This document shows, piece after piece, positions 7,654-15,629 of a DNA stretch of 26,474 bases; positions within the stretch are counted from its first letter, which is position 1, and every line of letters begins with the position of its first letter. Origin of the DNA: an uncultured Ruminococcus sp. (GTDB taxonomy: Bacteria; Bacillota; Clostridia; Oscillospirales; Ruminococcaceae); the NCBI RefSeq assembly GCF_946187255.1, contig NZ_CAMHRZ010000013.1, forward strand, positions 1 through 26,474, in the 5' to 3' direction. Under the pieces are notes generated by a model. The model worked only from the letters and a program-made list of their open reading frames with translations. It had not been told where the DNA came from and did no database searches. A program made the translations under genes and the position numbers.

Positions 7654-7670
7654 ACTTTTACGGTAAAAGT
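7654..7670. promoter_or_regulatory. Perfect 17-bp palindrome next to the promoter
   Basis: ACTTTTAC-G-GTAAAAGT is an 8+1+8 palindrome directly upstream of the -35 box of the acylphosphatase operon. A further AAAAGTAA half-site overlaps the -35 box (7643-7650). The layout fits an operator for a dimeric regulator; the regulator is unknown. Confidence 0.5.
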
Positions 7671-7699
7671 TGTTGAACCTGCTAAGTGCTTATAGAAAC

Positions 7700-7775
7700 T
7701 GAGGAGCGCGGGAGCAAAACAAGCGCGGCAATATCAAAACCATGAGGGTAAAAAAATCCACCGCTCCCCTCCTCA
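7700..7775. repeat. Imperfect long inverted repeat between metF and acyP
   Basis: TGAGGAG-CGC-GGGAGC (7700-7715) can pair with GCTCCC-CTCCTCA (7763-7775) as a 13-bp stem with a 3-nt bulge and a 47-nt loop. The loop contains GCGCGGCAAT (7723-7732), which recurs at 10491-10500. No gene is visible here. The segment could be a 3' structured region or a degenerate small repeat element. Confidence 0.55.
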
Positions 7776-7804
7776 CGCCGGTTTTCCCACCCAATGAAAT
7801 CAAC

Positions 7805-7844
7805 CAAAAAAGCCACAGCATTTCAATTCAGAAACACTGTGGCT
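7805..7844 (-). terminator. Intrinsic terminator of metF
   Basis: On the minus strand an 8-bp stem AGCCACAG/CTGTGGCT (plus 7811-7818 and 7837-7844) is followed by six T (plus 7805-7810 is AAAAAA). It lies ~25 bp past the metF stop. Confidence 0.85.
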
Positions 7845-7869
7845 AAAATTTACTACTGAAAACAGTCCA

Positions 7870-8727
7870 TCATTTAAACAGCGACTGCACCGACTCGCAT
7901 ATCTTTGTGGCTATGTAGGGATTGTTCATCGTGTAAAGATGTATGCCGTCCACATCGTTGGCGATAAGATCGACTATCTGCGATACCGCGTAGGCTATGC
8001 CCGCATCGCGCATAGCTATGGGGTCGTTCTCGTATTTTGACATTATCGTCAGGAACTTCTTCGGCAGCTTTGCATGACACAGAGATGCCATCCTGGCAAT
8101 GGTCTTAGGGTTGGTAACAGGCATTATGCCCGCCTCGATGGGTACATTTATGCCCGCGATAGCCGCCTTTTCACGGAAAGCGTAGAAATCCTCGTTGTCA
8201 AAGAAAAGCTGTGATATGAGCTGTGAACAGCCTGCATCCACCTTCTCTTTGAGATGCCTTATATCCTCAACGCTGGATGCCGCTTCGGGGTGAGTTTCGG
8301 GGTAGCAGGCACCTATTATGTTGAAATCTCCCTGTTCCTTAATAAGCCCGATAAGCTCGGAAGCATATCTGAAATCATTGTGAGGAGGTATGTTCGGGTT
8401 TATGTCGCCCCTCAGCGCGAGTATGTTCTCGATGCCCGCAGCCCTCATCTGTGCCAGCTCGAAAATCACCTTTTCACGGGTGAGATTTATGCAGGCAAGG
8501 TGCGCAACAGGCTCGACATTGTATTTTTCCTTTATCATCTCGCAGATCCCTATGGTCGCATTGCTGCCGCTGCCGCCTGCACCGTAGGTCACGCTGATAA
8601 AATCGGGGTTCAGGGATGCAAGACCCTCTATCGTGCTGTATATGCTCTCTATCGGGGTATCGCTCTTGGGCGGGAAGACCTCAAAGGAAAGTGTGGTCTT
8701 CTGCTTGAAAAGCTCATTGGTTTTCAT
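7870..8727 (-). CDS. metF: Methylenetetrahydrofolate reductase
   Basis: A 285-residue FAD-dependent enzyme of normal MetF length. It reduces 5,10-methylene-THF to 5-methyl-THF, the methyl donor for methionine synthesis. Visible markers are FEVFPPKS with catalytic E16, the strand FISVTYGAGGS, HLACINLTREK, and LALRGDINPN with D108 at the folate/flavin-contacting position. Near the C-terminus GIHLYTMN matches the family's end motif. The ATG at 8727 is preceded by AAAGGA. It is monocistronic, with its own promoter and terminator. The leader is short (~35 nt) and shows no SAM riboswitch. No methionine synthase is adjacent. Confidence 0.96.
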   Translation of the reverse strand: MKTNELFKQKTTLSFEVFPPKSDTPIESIYSTIEGLASLNPDFISVTYGAGGSGSNATIGICEMIKEKYNVEPVAHLACINLTREKVIFELAQMRAAGIENILALRGDINPNIPPHNDFRYASELIGLIKEQGDFNIIGACYPETHPEAASSVEDIRHLKEKVDAGCSQLISQLFFDNEDFYAFREKAAIAGINVPIEAGIMPVTNPKTIARMASLCHAKLPKKFLTIMSKYENDPIAMRDAGIAYAVSQIVDLIANDVDGIHLYTMNNPYIATKICESVQSLFK

Positions 8728-8770
8728 TGAAATTCTGTCCTTTCACGGTAATATTGCGTAAATTATCAAA

Positions 8771-8799
8771 ATTATACCATAACCTAGTGGAATAGTCAA
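8771..8799 (-). promoter_or_regulatory. Promoter of metF
   Basis: On the minus strand TTGACT (plus 8794-8799), a 17-bp spacer and a perfect TATAAT (plus 8771-8776), ~45 bp ahead of the start codon. Confidence 0.85.
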
Positions 8800-8818
8800 G
8801 TATTTTTTTTATATAACG

Positions 8819-9035
8819 AGCCATAGCTTGGGGCTATGGCTGGACCGCACATTCCTTTGTGTAGAAGTCGCGGGTATGCTTGTCGGTTATCTTCATAAGT
8901 ATGCGGTAATGCGACCAGCTCAATTCGGGACACAGTGTGTCCCGAATCGGATAGGTCAAGTAAAACTGATGCATTCTACGCAGATTGCTCCCGCAACTTC
9001 TTTCCCGCCGTGTGCCTGAAGTTTAGGGCTTGAAA
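8819..9035 (+). other. Structured non-coding segment of unknown nature
   Basis: About 300 bases between the metF and pta promoters have no convincing gene. They hold a 9-bp perfect hairpin AGCCATAGC/GCTATGGCT (8819-8841) and an 11-bp perfect hairpin ATTCGGGACAC-AGT-GTGTCCCGAAT (8923-8947). The latter is enclosed by GACC/GGTC, and a weak GCCT/AGGGC hairpin lies near 9014-9029. None is followed by a T-tract in the plus direction, so they are not terminators. A small 63-residue frame (8828-9019) has no ribosome site and no recognised similarity. Possibilities are a small RNA or a transposase-less remnant of an IS200/IS605-type element, which also uses end hairpins. Confidence 0.45.
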
Positions 9036-9058
9036 TTCTCGGGAAAGTGTGTTATAAT
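9030..9058 (+). promoter_or_regulatory. Promoter of pta
   Basis: TTGAAA (9030-9035), a 17-bp spacer and a perfect TATAAT (9053-9058). It gives a leader of about 135 nt before the pta start; no strong structure was noticed in that leader. Confidence 0.85.
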
Positions 9059-9198
9059 TGTAAGGCAAAAAATATTATTGTAAACGGCATTGGAAACTGC
9101 ACTTCGGGAACGGGTAGAAGCTAGATAGGTGCTTTTGCGGAGTTCACGAGGCAGAAATTTCGATGACGGTTACTAAAACTCATGGAGGTTGTAAAATT

Positions 9199-10215
9199 AT
9201 GGGAATGTTTGATAAGCTGATAGCTAATCTCAAGGCTGAAAAGAAGACCATCGTATTTACCGAAGGCAATGATGCAAGGATACTCACTGCTGCTGACAGA
9301 CTGCTCAAGGAGGGTCTGATGGGTGTTGTTCTCTGCGGCAATGTTGACGAGGTAAAGGCTGCGGCTGCTGCCGGCAATTTCAACATCGACGGTGCTGAGA
9401 TACTCGATCCCGAGACCTATCCCGAGATGGACGCTCTGGTTGCACAGATGGTAGAGCTGAGAAAGGGCAAGATGACTGAGGAAGAGGTAAGGGCTGCACT
9501 GAAGAAGTCCAACTACTTCGGCACAATGCTGGTTAAGGCAGGCAAGGCTGACGCTCTGCTGGGCGGCGCTACATACTCCACTGCTGATACAGTAAGACCT
9601 GCACTGCAGATCATCAAGACCAAGAAGGGCAGCAACCTGGTAAGCTCCTCCTTCATACTGTTCAGAGAGAAGGACGGTCAGGAAGAGAAGATAGCTATGG
9701 GCGACTGCGCTATCAATCTGGGCTACACCGACAGACTTGACAAGGACGGCAACGTAGTACTTTCCGCAGCAAGACAGCTGGGTGAGGTAGCAGTTGAGAC
9801 TGCAAGGACAGCTGCATTCTTCGGCATTGATCCTAAGGTAGCAGTACTGAGCTTCTCGACATACGGTTCGGGCAAGGGCGGCACAGTTCAGCTGAGCCAC
9901 GATGCTGTTATCGAGGCTAAGAACATTGATCCCGATCTTGTTATCGACGGCGAGTTCCAGTTTGACGCTGCTGTATCCGCAGAGGTAGCAAAGACCAAGT
10001 GCCCTGACAGCAAGGTAGCAGGACAGGCTAACACATTCATCTTCCCTCTGATCGAAGCAGGCAACATTGGCTACAAGATCGCACAGAGACTGGGCGGCTA
10101 CGAGGCTTACGGTCCTATCCTTCAGGGTCTGAATGCGCCTATCAACGATCTTTCCAGAGGCTGCAATGCTGATGAGGTCTACAAGATGGCTATCATCACA
10201 GCGGGCATGGCTTAA
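9199..10215 (+). CDS. pta: Phosphate acetyltransferase
   Basis: A 338-residue single-domain phosphotransacetylase interconverting acetyl-CoA plus phosphate and acetyl phosphate plus CoA. It is a key step in acetate formation during fermentation. Family signatures include KTIVFTEGNDARIL near the start, LLGGATYSTADTVRPALQII, AVLSFSTYGSGKGG, DGEFQFDAAV, and GQANTFIFPLIEAGNIGYK near the end. The length fits the short (non-regulatory) Pta class. The ATG at 9199 is chosen because GGAGG lies at 9184-9188; upstream in-frame starts (from 9163) lack a ribosome site. Codon choice is more biased than in neighbouring genes (AAG, CTG, GGC, GCT), as expected for high expression. The acetate kinase gene usually found next to pta is absent here. 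Confidence 0.96.
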   Translation: MGMFDKLIANLKAEKKTIVFTEGNDARILTAADRLLKEGLMGVVLCGNVDEVKAAAAAGNFNIDGAEILDPETYPEMDALVAQMVELRKGKMTEEEVRAALKKSNYFGTMLVKAGKADALLGGATYSTADTVRPALQIIKTKKGSNLVSSSFILFREKDGQEEKIAMGDCAINLGYTDRLDKDGNVVLSAARQLGEVAVETARTAAFFGIDPKVAVLSFSTYGSGKGGTVQLSHDAVIEAKNIDPDLVIDGEFQFDAAVSAEVAKTKCPDSKVAGQANTFIFPLIEAGNIGYKIAQRLGGYEAYGPILQGLNAPINDLSRGCNADEVYKMAIITAGMA

Positions 10216-10249
10216 TAATTCATAATGCATAATTCATAATTCATAATTG
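10216..10249. repeat. Short AT-rich tandem repeat after pta
   Basis: Directly after the pta stop codon, about four units of AATTCAT or AATGCAT repeat in a row, including the palindromic TGCAT centre. Simple repeats of this kind vary in copy number by slippage. No function is assigned. Confidence 0.7.
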
Positions 10250-10768
10250 TTGGCAGGGGGCGGAAGTTTGCTGTGCTTGACCCTATGGAGTTGTGGGCGC
10301 GGAAGCAAACTAACGCACACAACAAACTATAGCGTGAACCAAAGCGCGCGGTTTACGCGACTGCGTCGGCGTGCGCCTCGCGCCAGCAGGCTTGCGAGGA
10401 GTTTGAGGGGCGGAGTCCCTCAATCACCAAGGCAGGGAACCAAAATGCACAGCAAACTATAAAAGTGAGGTAAAGCTAAAGCCCTAAAAAGCGCGGCAAT
10501 CACAAACAATCGAGCGTGAACGATACTTTCGTCCACGCTCTTTCTTTCTGCGTAAATACATTGCCGCGCGTTTACCAGCGAGGACAGCGAAGCGTCTCCG
10601 AGCGGTCGTCCCGCAGTCCCAGATGATAAAAGCAGGAGTACCCGCAATAGGGTCAGCGGCAGGACTTCCCGAACCAAAAGCGCAAAAGCTCTATTCGCGG
10701 CTTAGCTTTGTTTTGGGCGCTAGTTTGCTGCCGCGAAATTTCGGGGCTCGCAAATTTATGCTCCTGTC
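10250..10768. other. Long non-coding region rich in inverted repeats
   Basis: Roughly 520 bases between pta and the polA promoter hold no credible gene; short open frames lack ribosome sites and similarity. Visible structures: TTGAGGG/CCCTCAA (10403-10423), the nested hairpin at 10491-10569, and TTCGCGGC/GCCGCGAA (10694-10737, 28-nt loop). Near-duplicate words also occur, such as AAACTATA at 10324 and 10454, and GCGGAAG twice near 10260 and 10300. This looks like an accumulation of small repeat elements, or one degenerate element. Confidence 0.6.
10491..10569 (+). terminator. Nested hairpin, probable pta transcript terminator
   Basis: An outer 10-bp stem, GCGCGGCAAT (10491-10500) with ATTGCCGCGC (10560-10569), encloses an inner stem GAGCGTG/CACGCTC (10512-10518 and 10534-10540). 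One mismatch and four more pairs extend the inner stem towards the loop. TTTCTTTCT follows the inner stem, so the inner hairpin can act as a plus-strand intrinsic terminator. The outer stem could compete with it or protect the RNA end. It lies ~280 nt past the pta stop. Confidence 0.6.
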
Positions 10769-10797
10769 TTGAAAGATGGGGCGTAATGTGGTATAAT
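10769..10797 (+). promoter_or_regulatory. Promoter of polA
   Basis: TTGAAA (10769-10774), a 17-bp spacer and a perfect TATAAT (10792-10797), ~42 bp ahead of the polA start codon. Confidence 0.88.
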
Positions 10798-10838
10798 AAC
10801 GATAAGAATAATTTTCCGCCGAACAGGAGGTATTGCAA

Positions 10839-13409
10839 ATGAGACTTCTTTGCATAGACGGCAACAGCATTATGAACCGCGCATACTACGGAATACGCAT
10901 ACTCACAAACTCAAAAGGGATATGCACCAATGCTATCACAGGGTTCATGAATATATACCTTAAAGAACTGGATGAAGTGCATCCCGACTGCGTGGCTGTG
11001 GCTTTCGACCTGAGAGCGCCCACGTTCAGGCACAAGGCGAACGCTTCCTACAAGGCTAACCGAAAGGGTATGCCCGATGATCTGGCACAGCAGATGCCCT
11101 ATATCAAGGAACTGCTGAAACTTTTGGGCGTGAGGACGGTGGAATGCGAGGGCTACGAGGCGGATGATATACTCGGAACCCTCTCTAAAGCGGCTGCCGA
11201 CAGCGGCAACGAGTGCTTTATACTCACGGGTGACCGCGACAGCTTCCAGCTGGTGAGCGACAGGGTGACGGTGCGGCTTGCGGGCACTAAGGAGACAAAG
11301 GTGTATACTCCCGAACGCATAATGGAAGAATATGGTGTTTCTCCGCGACAGATGATAGAGGTCAAGGCGCTGATGGGCGATACCTCCGACAACATATCGG
11401 GCGTAAAGGGCATAGGTGAGAAGACTGCCCTCAGCCTTATACAGCAGGCGGGCAGTGTGGAAAAGCTGTATGCCGACCTTGATGCGGTGACTATGACTAA
11501 ATCGGTGCGTGCGAAGATAGAAGCGGGTCATGAGGATGCGCTGGACAGCCGTTTTCTGGCGGAGATATGTCTTGAAGCCCCGATAGATGCATCAACGGAG
11601 AGCTGCAAGTTGGGTCAGCCCGATGCGGACGGTGCCCGCAGGCTGCTGACTGATCTTGAAATGCTGAGACTTCTGGAAAGGCTGAAGCTGACAGGCGGCA
11701 GCGGCAGTGCTGAGGATACGAGCGAAGAAACAAAGCTGAAGCTGAAAGACCTGCCGAAGTATGAAACGGGACTGCCGCTCAATGATGAAGCGATATCGGG
11801 CATGACCGAGGGAAAGCGGGCGGCGTTCCTGTTTGACGGTAATAGGCTGCAGGTATTCTTTGAGGACAAGGCTTACAGCATAGCCTTCGGGGACTGGGAC
11901 TTTGACGGCATAGCCTTGAGATTTTTTGAGAGCGGCTGTGACAAGGTGGCATTCGAGGGTAAAAGGGCGCATAAGTTCGCCTTTGACAACGGCACAAGGC
12001 TGAACGGACTGGTGTTCTGCTGTGATCTGGCGGGTTATCTGCTGAATTCTCAGGCGGGAGAGTATACCACCGAGAACCTCAGTCTTGCCTATAAGGTGAT
12101 GTACCGTTCGGATATGGGAGAACAGGCGGATGTATGCACACTTCTTCCCCTGGCGGATGCACTGAAAAGCAGGCTGGAGCAGACGGGCATGGACAAGCTG
12201 TTCGATGAGGTGGAGATGCCGCTGTGTGAGGTGCTGGCTTCGATGGAGCATTACGGTGTACGCGCAGATACCAATGGTATACGCGAGTTCGGCAAGTGGC
12301 TGAAAAAGGATATCGAAGCGCTGACAAAGCAGATATTCGATCTGGCGGGATGCGAGTTCAATATAGCATCACCGAAGCAGCTGGGTGAGGTGCTGTTTGA
12401 AAAACTGGGACTTCCCGCGAAGAAGAAGACTAAGTCGGGGTACTCCACCAATGCGGAGGTGCTGGAGGAACTGGCAGACAAGCACCCGATAGTGCGGCTG
12501 GTGCTGGAATACCGCACGCTAACCAAGCTGAGTTCCACCTATGTGGACGGACTGCTGAAAGAGGTAGAGCCCGACGGAAGGGTACACAGCGTGTTCAAGC
12601 AGACCGAAACAAGGACGGGGCGAATAAGCTCCACCGAACCGAATATGCAGAATATCCCCGTGCGCAAGGAGATAGGGCGGAATATGCGCAAATTCTTCGT
12701 GGCAGGGGAGGGCTATACTCTGCTGGACGCGGATTACAGCCAGATAGAACTGCGCGTGCTGGCAGCGGTATGCGGTGATGAGAATATGAAAAAGACCTTT
12801 GCTGAGGGTACGGATATCCATACCATGACGGCTTCACAGGTGTTTGGTATACCTGCGGACATGGTGCTGCCCGAGATGAGAAGTGCGGCAAAGGCGGTAA
12901 ACTTCGGCATAATCTACGGTATAGGCGCTTTCTCGCTGTCTAAGGATATCGGTGTCAGCGTGGCGGAAGCAAAGCAGTATATCAAGAACTATCTTGACAA
13001 CTTCCCGAAGGTATCGGAGTTCATGGACAAGACAGTCGAGGACGGCGTAGCCAACGGCTATGTCACAACGATATTCGGCAGAAGAAGGTATATCCCCGAA
13101 CTGGCGGCGAAAAACAAGGTGATGCAGGCATTCGGCAAGCGTGCGGCGATGAATGCGCCGATACAGGGCGCTGCTGCGGATATCATCAAGATAGCTATGG
13201 TGAAGGTATACAACAGGCTGAAAGCGGAAAAGCTGGATGCAAGGCTGATATTACAGGTACACGATGAACTTATAATCGAGGTGACTCCCGAAGACAGGGA
13301 AAAGGCAGCGGCGGTACTCAAGGAGGAAATGGAGAATGCCGTGGCGCTCGATGTGAGGATGGAGGTATCCGTAGGAGAGGGCGAAAGCTGGTATCTTGCC
13401 AAAGGATAA
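10839..13409 (+). CDS. polA: DNA polymerase I
   Basis: An 856-residue DNA polymerase I, used in Okazaki-fragment maturation and gap filling. Residues ~1-290 form the 5' nuclease: DGNSIMNRAYYG at the start, YEADDILGT, and the helix-hairpin-helix GDTSDNISGVKGIGEKTA. Residues ~300-460 occupy the place of the 3'-5' exonuclease but lack the DTE-type metal motifs, so proofreading is probably absent, as in Taq and Bacillus enzymes. The polymerase domain is complete: motif A around D630 (DADYSQIELR), the O helix with R681, K685, F689 and Y693, and motif C VHDE with H808/D809. The ATG at 10839 has CAGGAGG 8 nt ahead; an in-frame TTG two codons earlier is less likely. It has its own promoter and terminator. 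Confidence 0.97.
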   Translation: MRLLCIDGNSIMNRAYYGIRILTNSKGICTNAITGFMNIYLKELDEVHPDCVAVAFDLRAPTFRHKANASYKANRKGMPDDLAQQMPYIKELLKLLGVRTVECEGYEADDILGTLSKAAADSGNECFILTGDRDSFQLVSDRVTVRLAGTKETKVYTPERIMEEYGVSPRQMIEVKALMGDTSDNISGVKGIGEKTALSLIQQAGSVEKLYADLDAVTMTKSVRAKIEAGHEDALDSRFLAEICLEAPIDASTESCKLGQPDADGARRLLTDLEMLRLLERLKLTGGSGSAEDTSEETKLKLKDLPKYETGLPLNDEAISGMTEGKRAAFLFDGNRLQVFFEDKAYSIAFGDWDFDGIALRFFESGCDKVAFEGKRAHKFAFDNGTRLNGLVFCCDLAGYLLNSQAGEYTTENLSLAYKVMYRSDMGEQADVCTLLPLADALKSRLEQTGMDKLFDEVEMPLCEVLASMEHYGVRADTNGIREFGKWLKKDIEALTKQIFDLAGCEFNIASPKQLGEVLFEKLGLPAKKKTKSGYSTNAEVLEELADKHPIVRLVLEYRTLTKLSSTYVDGLLKEVEPDGRVHSVFKQTETRTGRISSTEPNMQNIPVRKEIGRNMRKFFVAGEGYTLLDADYSQIELRVLAAVCGDENMKKTFAEGTDIHTMTASQVFGIPADMVLPEMRSAAKAVNFGIIYGIGAFSLSKDIGVSVAEAKQYIKNYLDNFPKVSEFMDKTVEDGVANGYVTTIFGRRRYIPELAAKNKVMQAFGKRAAMNAPIQGAAADIIKIAMVKVYNRLKAEKLDARLILQVHDELIIEVTPEDREKAAAVLKEEMENAVALDVRMEVSVGEGESWYLAKG

Positions 13410-13422
13410 GACGTATAATAAG

Positions 13423-13472
13423 GGCGTATTCAGCCGTGAAGATCAATCGCGGCGGATGCGCCTGCTTTTTTT
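13423..13472 (+). terminator. Intrinsic terminator of polA
   Basis: GGCGTATTC (13423-13431) pairs with GGATGCGCC (13454-13462) using two G-U pairs. Inside, GCCGTGA pairs with TCGCGGC. A run of seven T follows at 13466-13472. It lies ~15 bp past the polA stop. Confidence 0.85.
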
Positions 13473-13482
13473 GTGAAAACCC

Positions 13483-13511
13483 TTGCAATCTGTTGGTTAA
13501 TATGTTATACT
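13483..13511 (+). promoter_or_regulatory. Promoter of the PH-domain/cheAW operon
   Basis: TTGCAA (13483-13488), a 17-bp spacer and TATACT (13506-13511). It predicts a leader of ~125 nt before the first gene at 13642. No other strong promoter was seen before the terminator at 19756, so the six genes in between are probably co-transcribed. Confidence 0.75.
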
Positions 13512-13641
13512 TATTGTGTATAACTACGACAATGCTGTCAGCGCGACGGAGCGGATATCTCCTGTGTGCTGTGGTATACTATGATCTGCCGCAGGATATG
13601 CGCAGGCTTCGTATCATATACTGTTGTAAGGAGAAAAGGGT

Positions 13642-14115
13642 ATGAAAATATATAAGCTGTCAAAACGGCCGCTGATACTCATTTATGTGTTTCTCGCTGC
13701 CATACTGCTGCTTATCAGATTTGCACTGAACCTGATACTCGATCTTATTGACAGGTTCGTGCCGAACTATCACGGCTTTGCGGATTATTATGTACTGCTG
13801 CCGCTGTGGGTCATCGCCGCACTTTTTGCGGTGCTGGTACTGCCGTTTTATTTCCACAAAGCGTGCTACACCGTATCAAATAAGGAGATAACCGCCAAAA
13901 GCGGGCTTATCATAACCTCAAAGCAGTTCATGCTTACATCGGCGGTGAAGTCGGTGACATCGATACTTCTGCCGTTGGGCAGGATAACGGGGATGAACTT
14001 CGTCATCCTGAACGCGCTGGGATCAAGGCTGGTGATACCCTTTATGAACAAGCGGGATGCTGAGGAGATAGTCGAGGTGGTAAACAACTCTATCAGGAGC
14101 AGGAGACGTGAATGA
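13642..14115 (+). CDS. YdbS-like membrane protein with bacterial PH domain
   Basis: A 157-residue membrane protein. Two hydrophobic segments (~10-35 and ~48-70) are followed by one bacterial PH-like domain (bPH_2, formerly DUF304), recognised from CYTVSNKEITAKSGLIITSKQ and a strand-rich remainder ending in an amphipathic helix (AEEIVEVVNNSI). It resembles YdbS of Bacillus subtilis, whose partner is YdbT; the pair has been linked to bacteriocin resistance in that organism. AAGGAG precedes the ATG. Its last four bases overlap the start of the next gene (ATGA), typical for this pair and pointing to coupled translation and probably a complex. The role here is inferred from the pair's layout only. 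Confidence 0.85.
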   Translation: MKIYKLSKRPLILIYVFLAAILLLIRFALNLILDLIDRFVPNYHGFADYYVLLPLWVIAALFAVLVLPFYFHKACYTVSNKEITAKSGLIITSKQFMLTSAVKSVTSILLPLGRITGMNFVILNALGSRLVIPFMNKRDAEEIVEVVNNSIRSRRRE

Positions 14116-15620
14116 CAGATGAGTATAAAGGTATAGGGGGCTTCTTCAAACGACGGCAGCACCCCGTAAAGATAATAATGTATATCGCCAAATACCTGTG
14201 GCTGCTGATGATACCTCTTGCGAAATACCTTATCGCCACAAAGTTCGATTTCCAGAGTTGGGTGAAGACCAACTGGGTGGATATACTGACGCTTTCGGTG
14301 ATAATAGGCTACGGCATACTGCGTTGGGTGTTCATCTATTTTGAGATAGAGGAGGACAGCATCATCGCCCATTCGGGGTATTTCGGCATAGAAAAAACAC
14401 AGGTGTATTTCAGCGAGATGTCTTCCATGTCGCTGTGTCAGGGGTATATATTCAGGCTGATAGGCGCGTGTACGGTGTATATCGATACGGACGCGAAAAG
14501 CATACAAAGTGCGGATATTCAGCTGAATATAAGCTCAAAGCAGGCATTCCGCATATATGAACTGGCGACAGAGAAATGCCGCAACAAGCCGAAATACATC
14601 TTCAACACCCAGAAGCGTGTGCTGCTGATATTCTCGCTGCTGTTTTCATCCACGCTTTCGGGTATGCTGCTGACGCTGACTTTCATATATCAGGTGTACC
14701 GCATCGTTGGCAAGGAAATAGAGGAAGAATTTCTCGCAAAGGTGAACTCGCAGCTGGAAAAAATGACGGTGCATATACCCAAGTATCTTATAGTTGCGGC
14801 GATCGTGGTGGCGGGCAGCTGGTTCGTTTCATTCATCACCAACCTGCTGAGACACTGGGGTTTCAGCTGCACAAGATGTGCGGATATGCTGCTGATAAGC
14901 AGCGGAAAGCTGACCAAGCGCAGGCATATCATCATGAGGGACAGGATAAACTTCATCGACTATCAGCAGTCGATGCTGATGAAGCTGTTCGGGATATGTT
15001 CGGTGCAGGTCCACTGTACGGGATACGGCAAACGCAGGCAGGAACTTTCAGCCCTTGTGCCGATAACCACCAGCGTTTCCGCAGAGACTTCGGTGAAGCT
15101 GCTGATGCCGGGTATACCGTCGGTAAAGTACGATGTGCGCACAGGGCTAAAGGATGTGCGCAGGTTCATCACACTGCCGCTGGTGATATGTCTTCTTCCG
15201 GGAGCGCTGTATGAGGTGCTTTGCAAGGTGATACCGCGTTTTGAGCCTTTGGTAAAAACTCTCCCCGACTGGAAGGGCGCACTGACAAATCTTGCGGTGA
15301 TATCGATGGTGCCGCTGGTTTGGCTGGTGGCAGTGAAGTTCAGCGCGGCATTCTGTACGGCGGCGGGCTTTGAGGACGGACACTGTATACTTTCCTACTG
15401 CAAGTTCTACCGCTTTCACAGGACATCCATCAAGCAGGACCGCATCAGCAAGATAAAAATAAGCCGCAACCCCTTCCAGAAAATGAACGGCACTTGTCAT
15501 CTTTATGTGTATACCTCATCGGAAAGTTCCAGCTGTCATATTGTAAAGGGGCTGAATTACGAGAAGCTGACGGCGGCGATGACAAAAGCGGGACTGATAG
15601 AAAAAAGCGAGACAGTATAA
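14112..15620 (+). CDS. YdbT-like membrane protein with several PH domains
   Basis: A 502-residue polytopic membrane protein. About six hydrophobic segments arranged as three pairs (~22-45 and 58-76, 166-190 and 222-246, 350-372 and 388-412) alternate with three bPH_2 domains. Each domain opens with a pattern like '..I....G........V.F..I'; examples are EEDSIIAHSGYFGIEKTQV, CADMLLISSGKLTKRRHI and FEDGHCILSYCKFYRFHRTS. This is the organisation of YdbT of B. subtilis. The start overlaps the YdbS-like stop, so the two probably form a membrane complex. Bacterial PH domains of this kind assemble in the membrane, and their ligand is generally unknown. The next gene begins 9 bases after the stop with AAGGAG across the gap. 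Confidence 0.85.
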   Translation: MTDEYKGIGGFFKRRQHPVKIIMYIAKYLWLLMIPLAKYLIATKFDFQSWVKTNWVDILTLSVIIGYGILRWVFIYFEIEEDSIIAHSGYFGIEKTQVYFSEMSSMSLCQGYIFRLIGACTVYIDTDAKSIQSADIQLNISSKQAFRIYELATEKCRNKPKYIFNTQKRVLLIFSLLFSSTLSGMLLTLTFIYQVYRIVGKEIEEEFLAKVNSQLEKMTVHIPKYLIVAAIVVAGSWFVSFITNLLRHWGFSCTRCADMLLISSGKLTKRRHIIMRDRINFIDYQQSMLMKLFGICSVQVHCTGYGKRRQELSALVPITTSVSAETSVKLLMPGIPSVKYDVRTGLKDVRRFITLPLVICLLPGALYEVLCKVIPRFEPLVKTLPDWKGALTNLAVISMVPLVWLVAVKFSAAFCTAAGFEDGHCILSYCKFYRFHRTSIKQDRISKIKISRNPFQKMNGTCHLYVYTSSESSSCHIVKGLNYEKLTAAMTKAGLIEKSETV

Positions 15621-15629
15621 GGAGAAGCT

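Noticed and set aside
8728..8770. Possible SAM riboswitch ahead of metF
   Set aside because: The predicted leader is only about 35 nt, too short for any known SAM riboswitch.
8828..9019. 63-codon frame in the metF-pta gap
   Set aside because: It starts in the loop of a hairpin and lacks a Shine-Dalgarno site. The peptide was not recognised, so the segment is better described as structured non-coding DNA.
9121..10230. 369-codon open frame on the minus strand opposite pta
   Set aside because: It is a shadow of pta caused by its biased codon use. The protein is rich in Cys, Leu and Ser with no known family pattern, and it has no ribosome site or promoter.
10247..10462. 71-codon frame after pta
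   Set aside because: The composition is Arg/Ser-rich with no ribosome site, and it lies in repeat-rich non-coding DNA.
13436..13645. 69-codon frame between polA and the PH-domain gene
   Set aside because: It begins inside the polA terminator, spans the next promoter and has no ribosome site.
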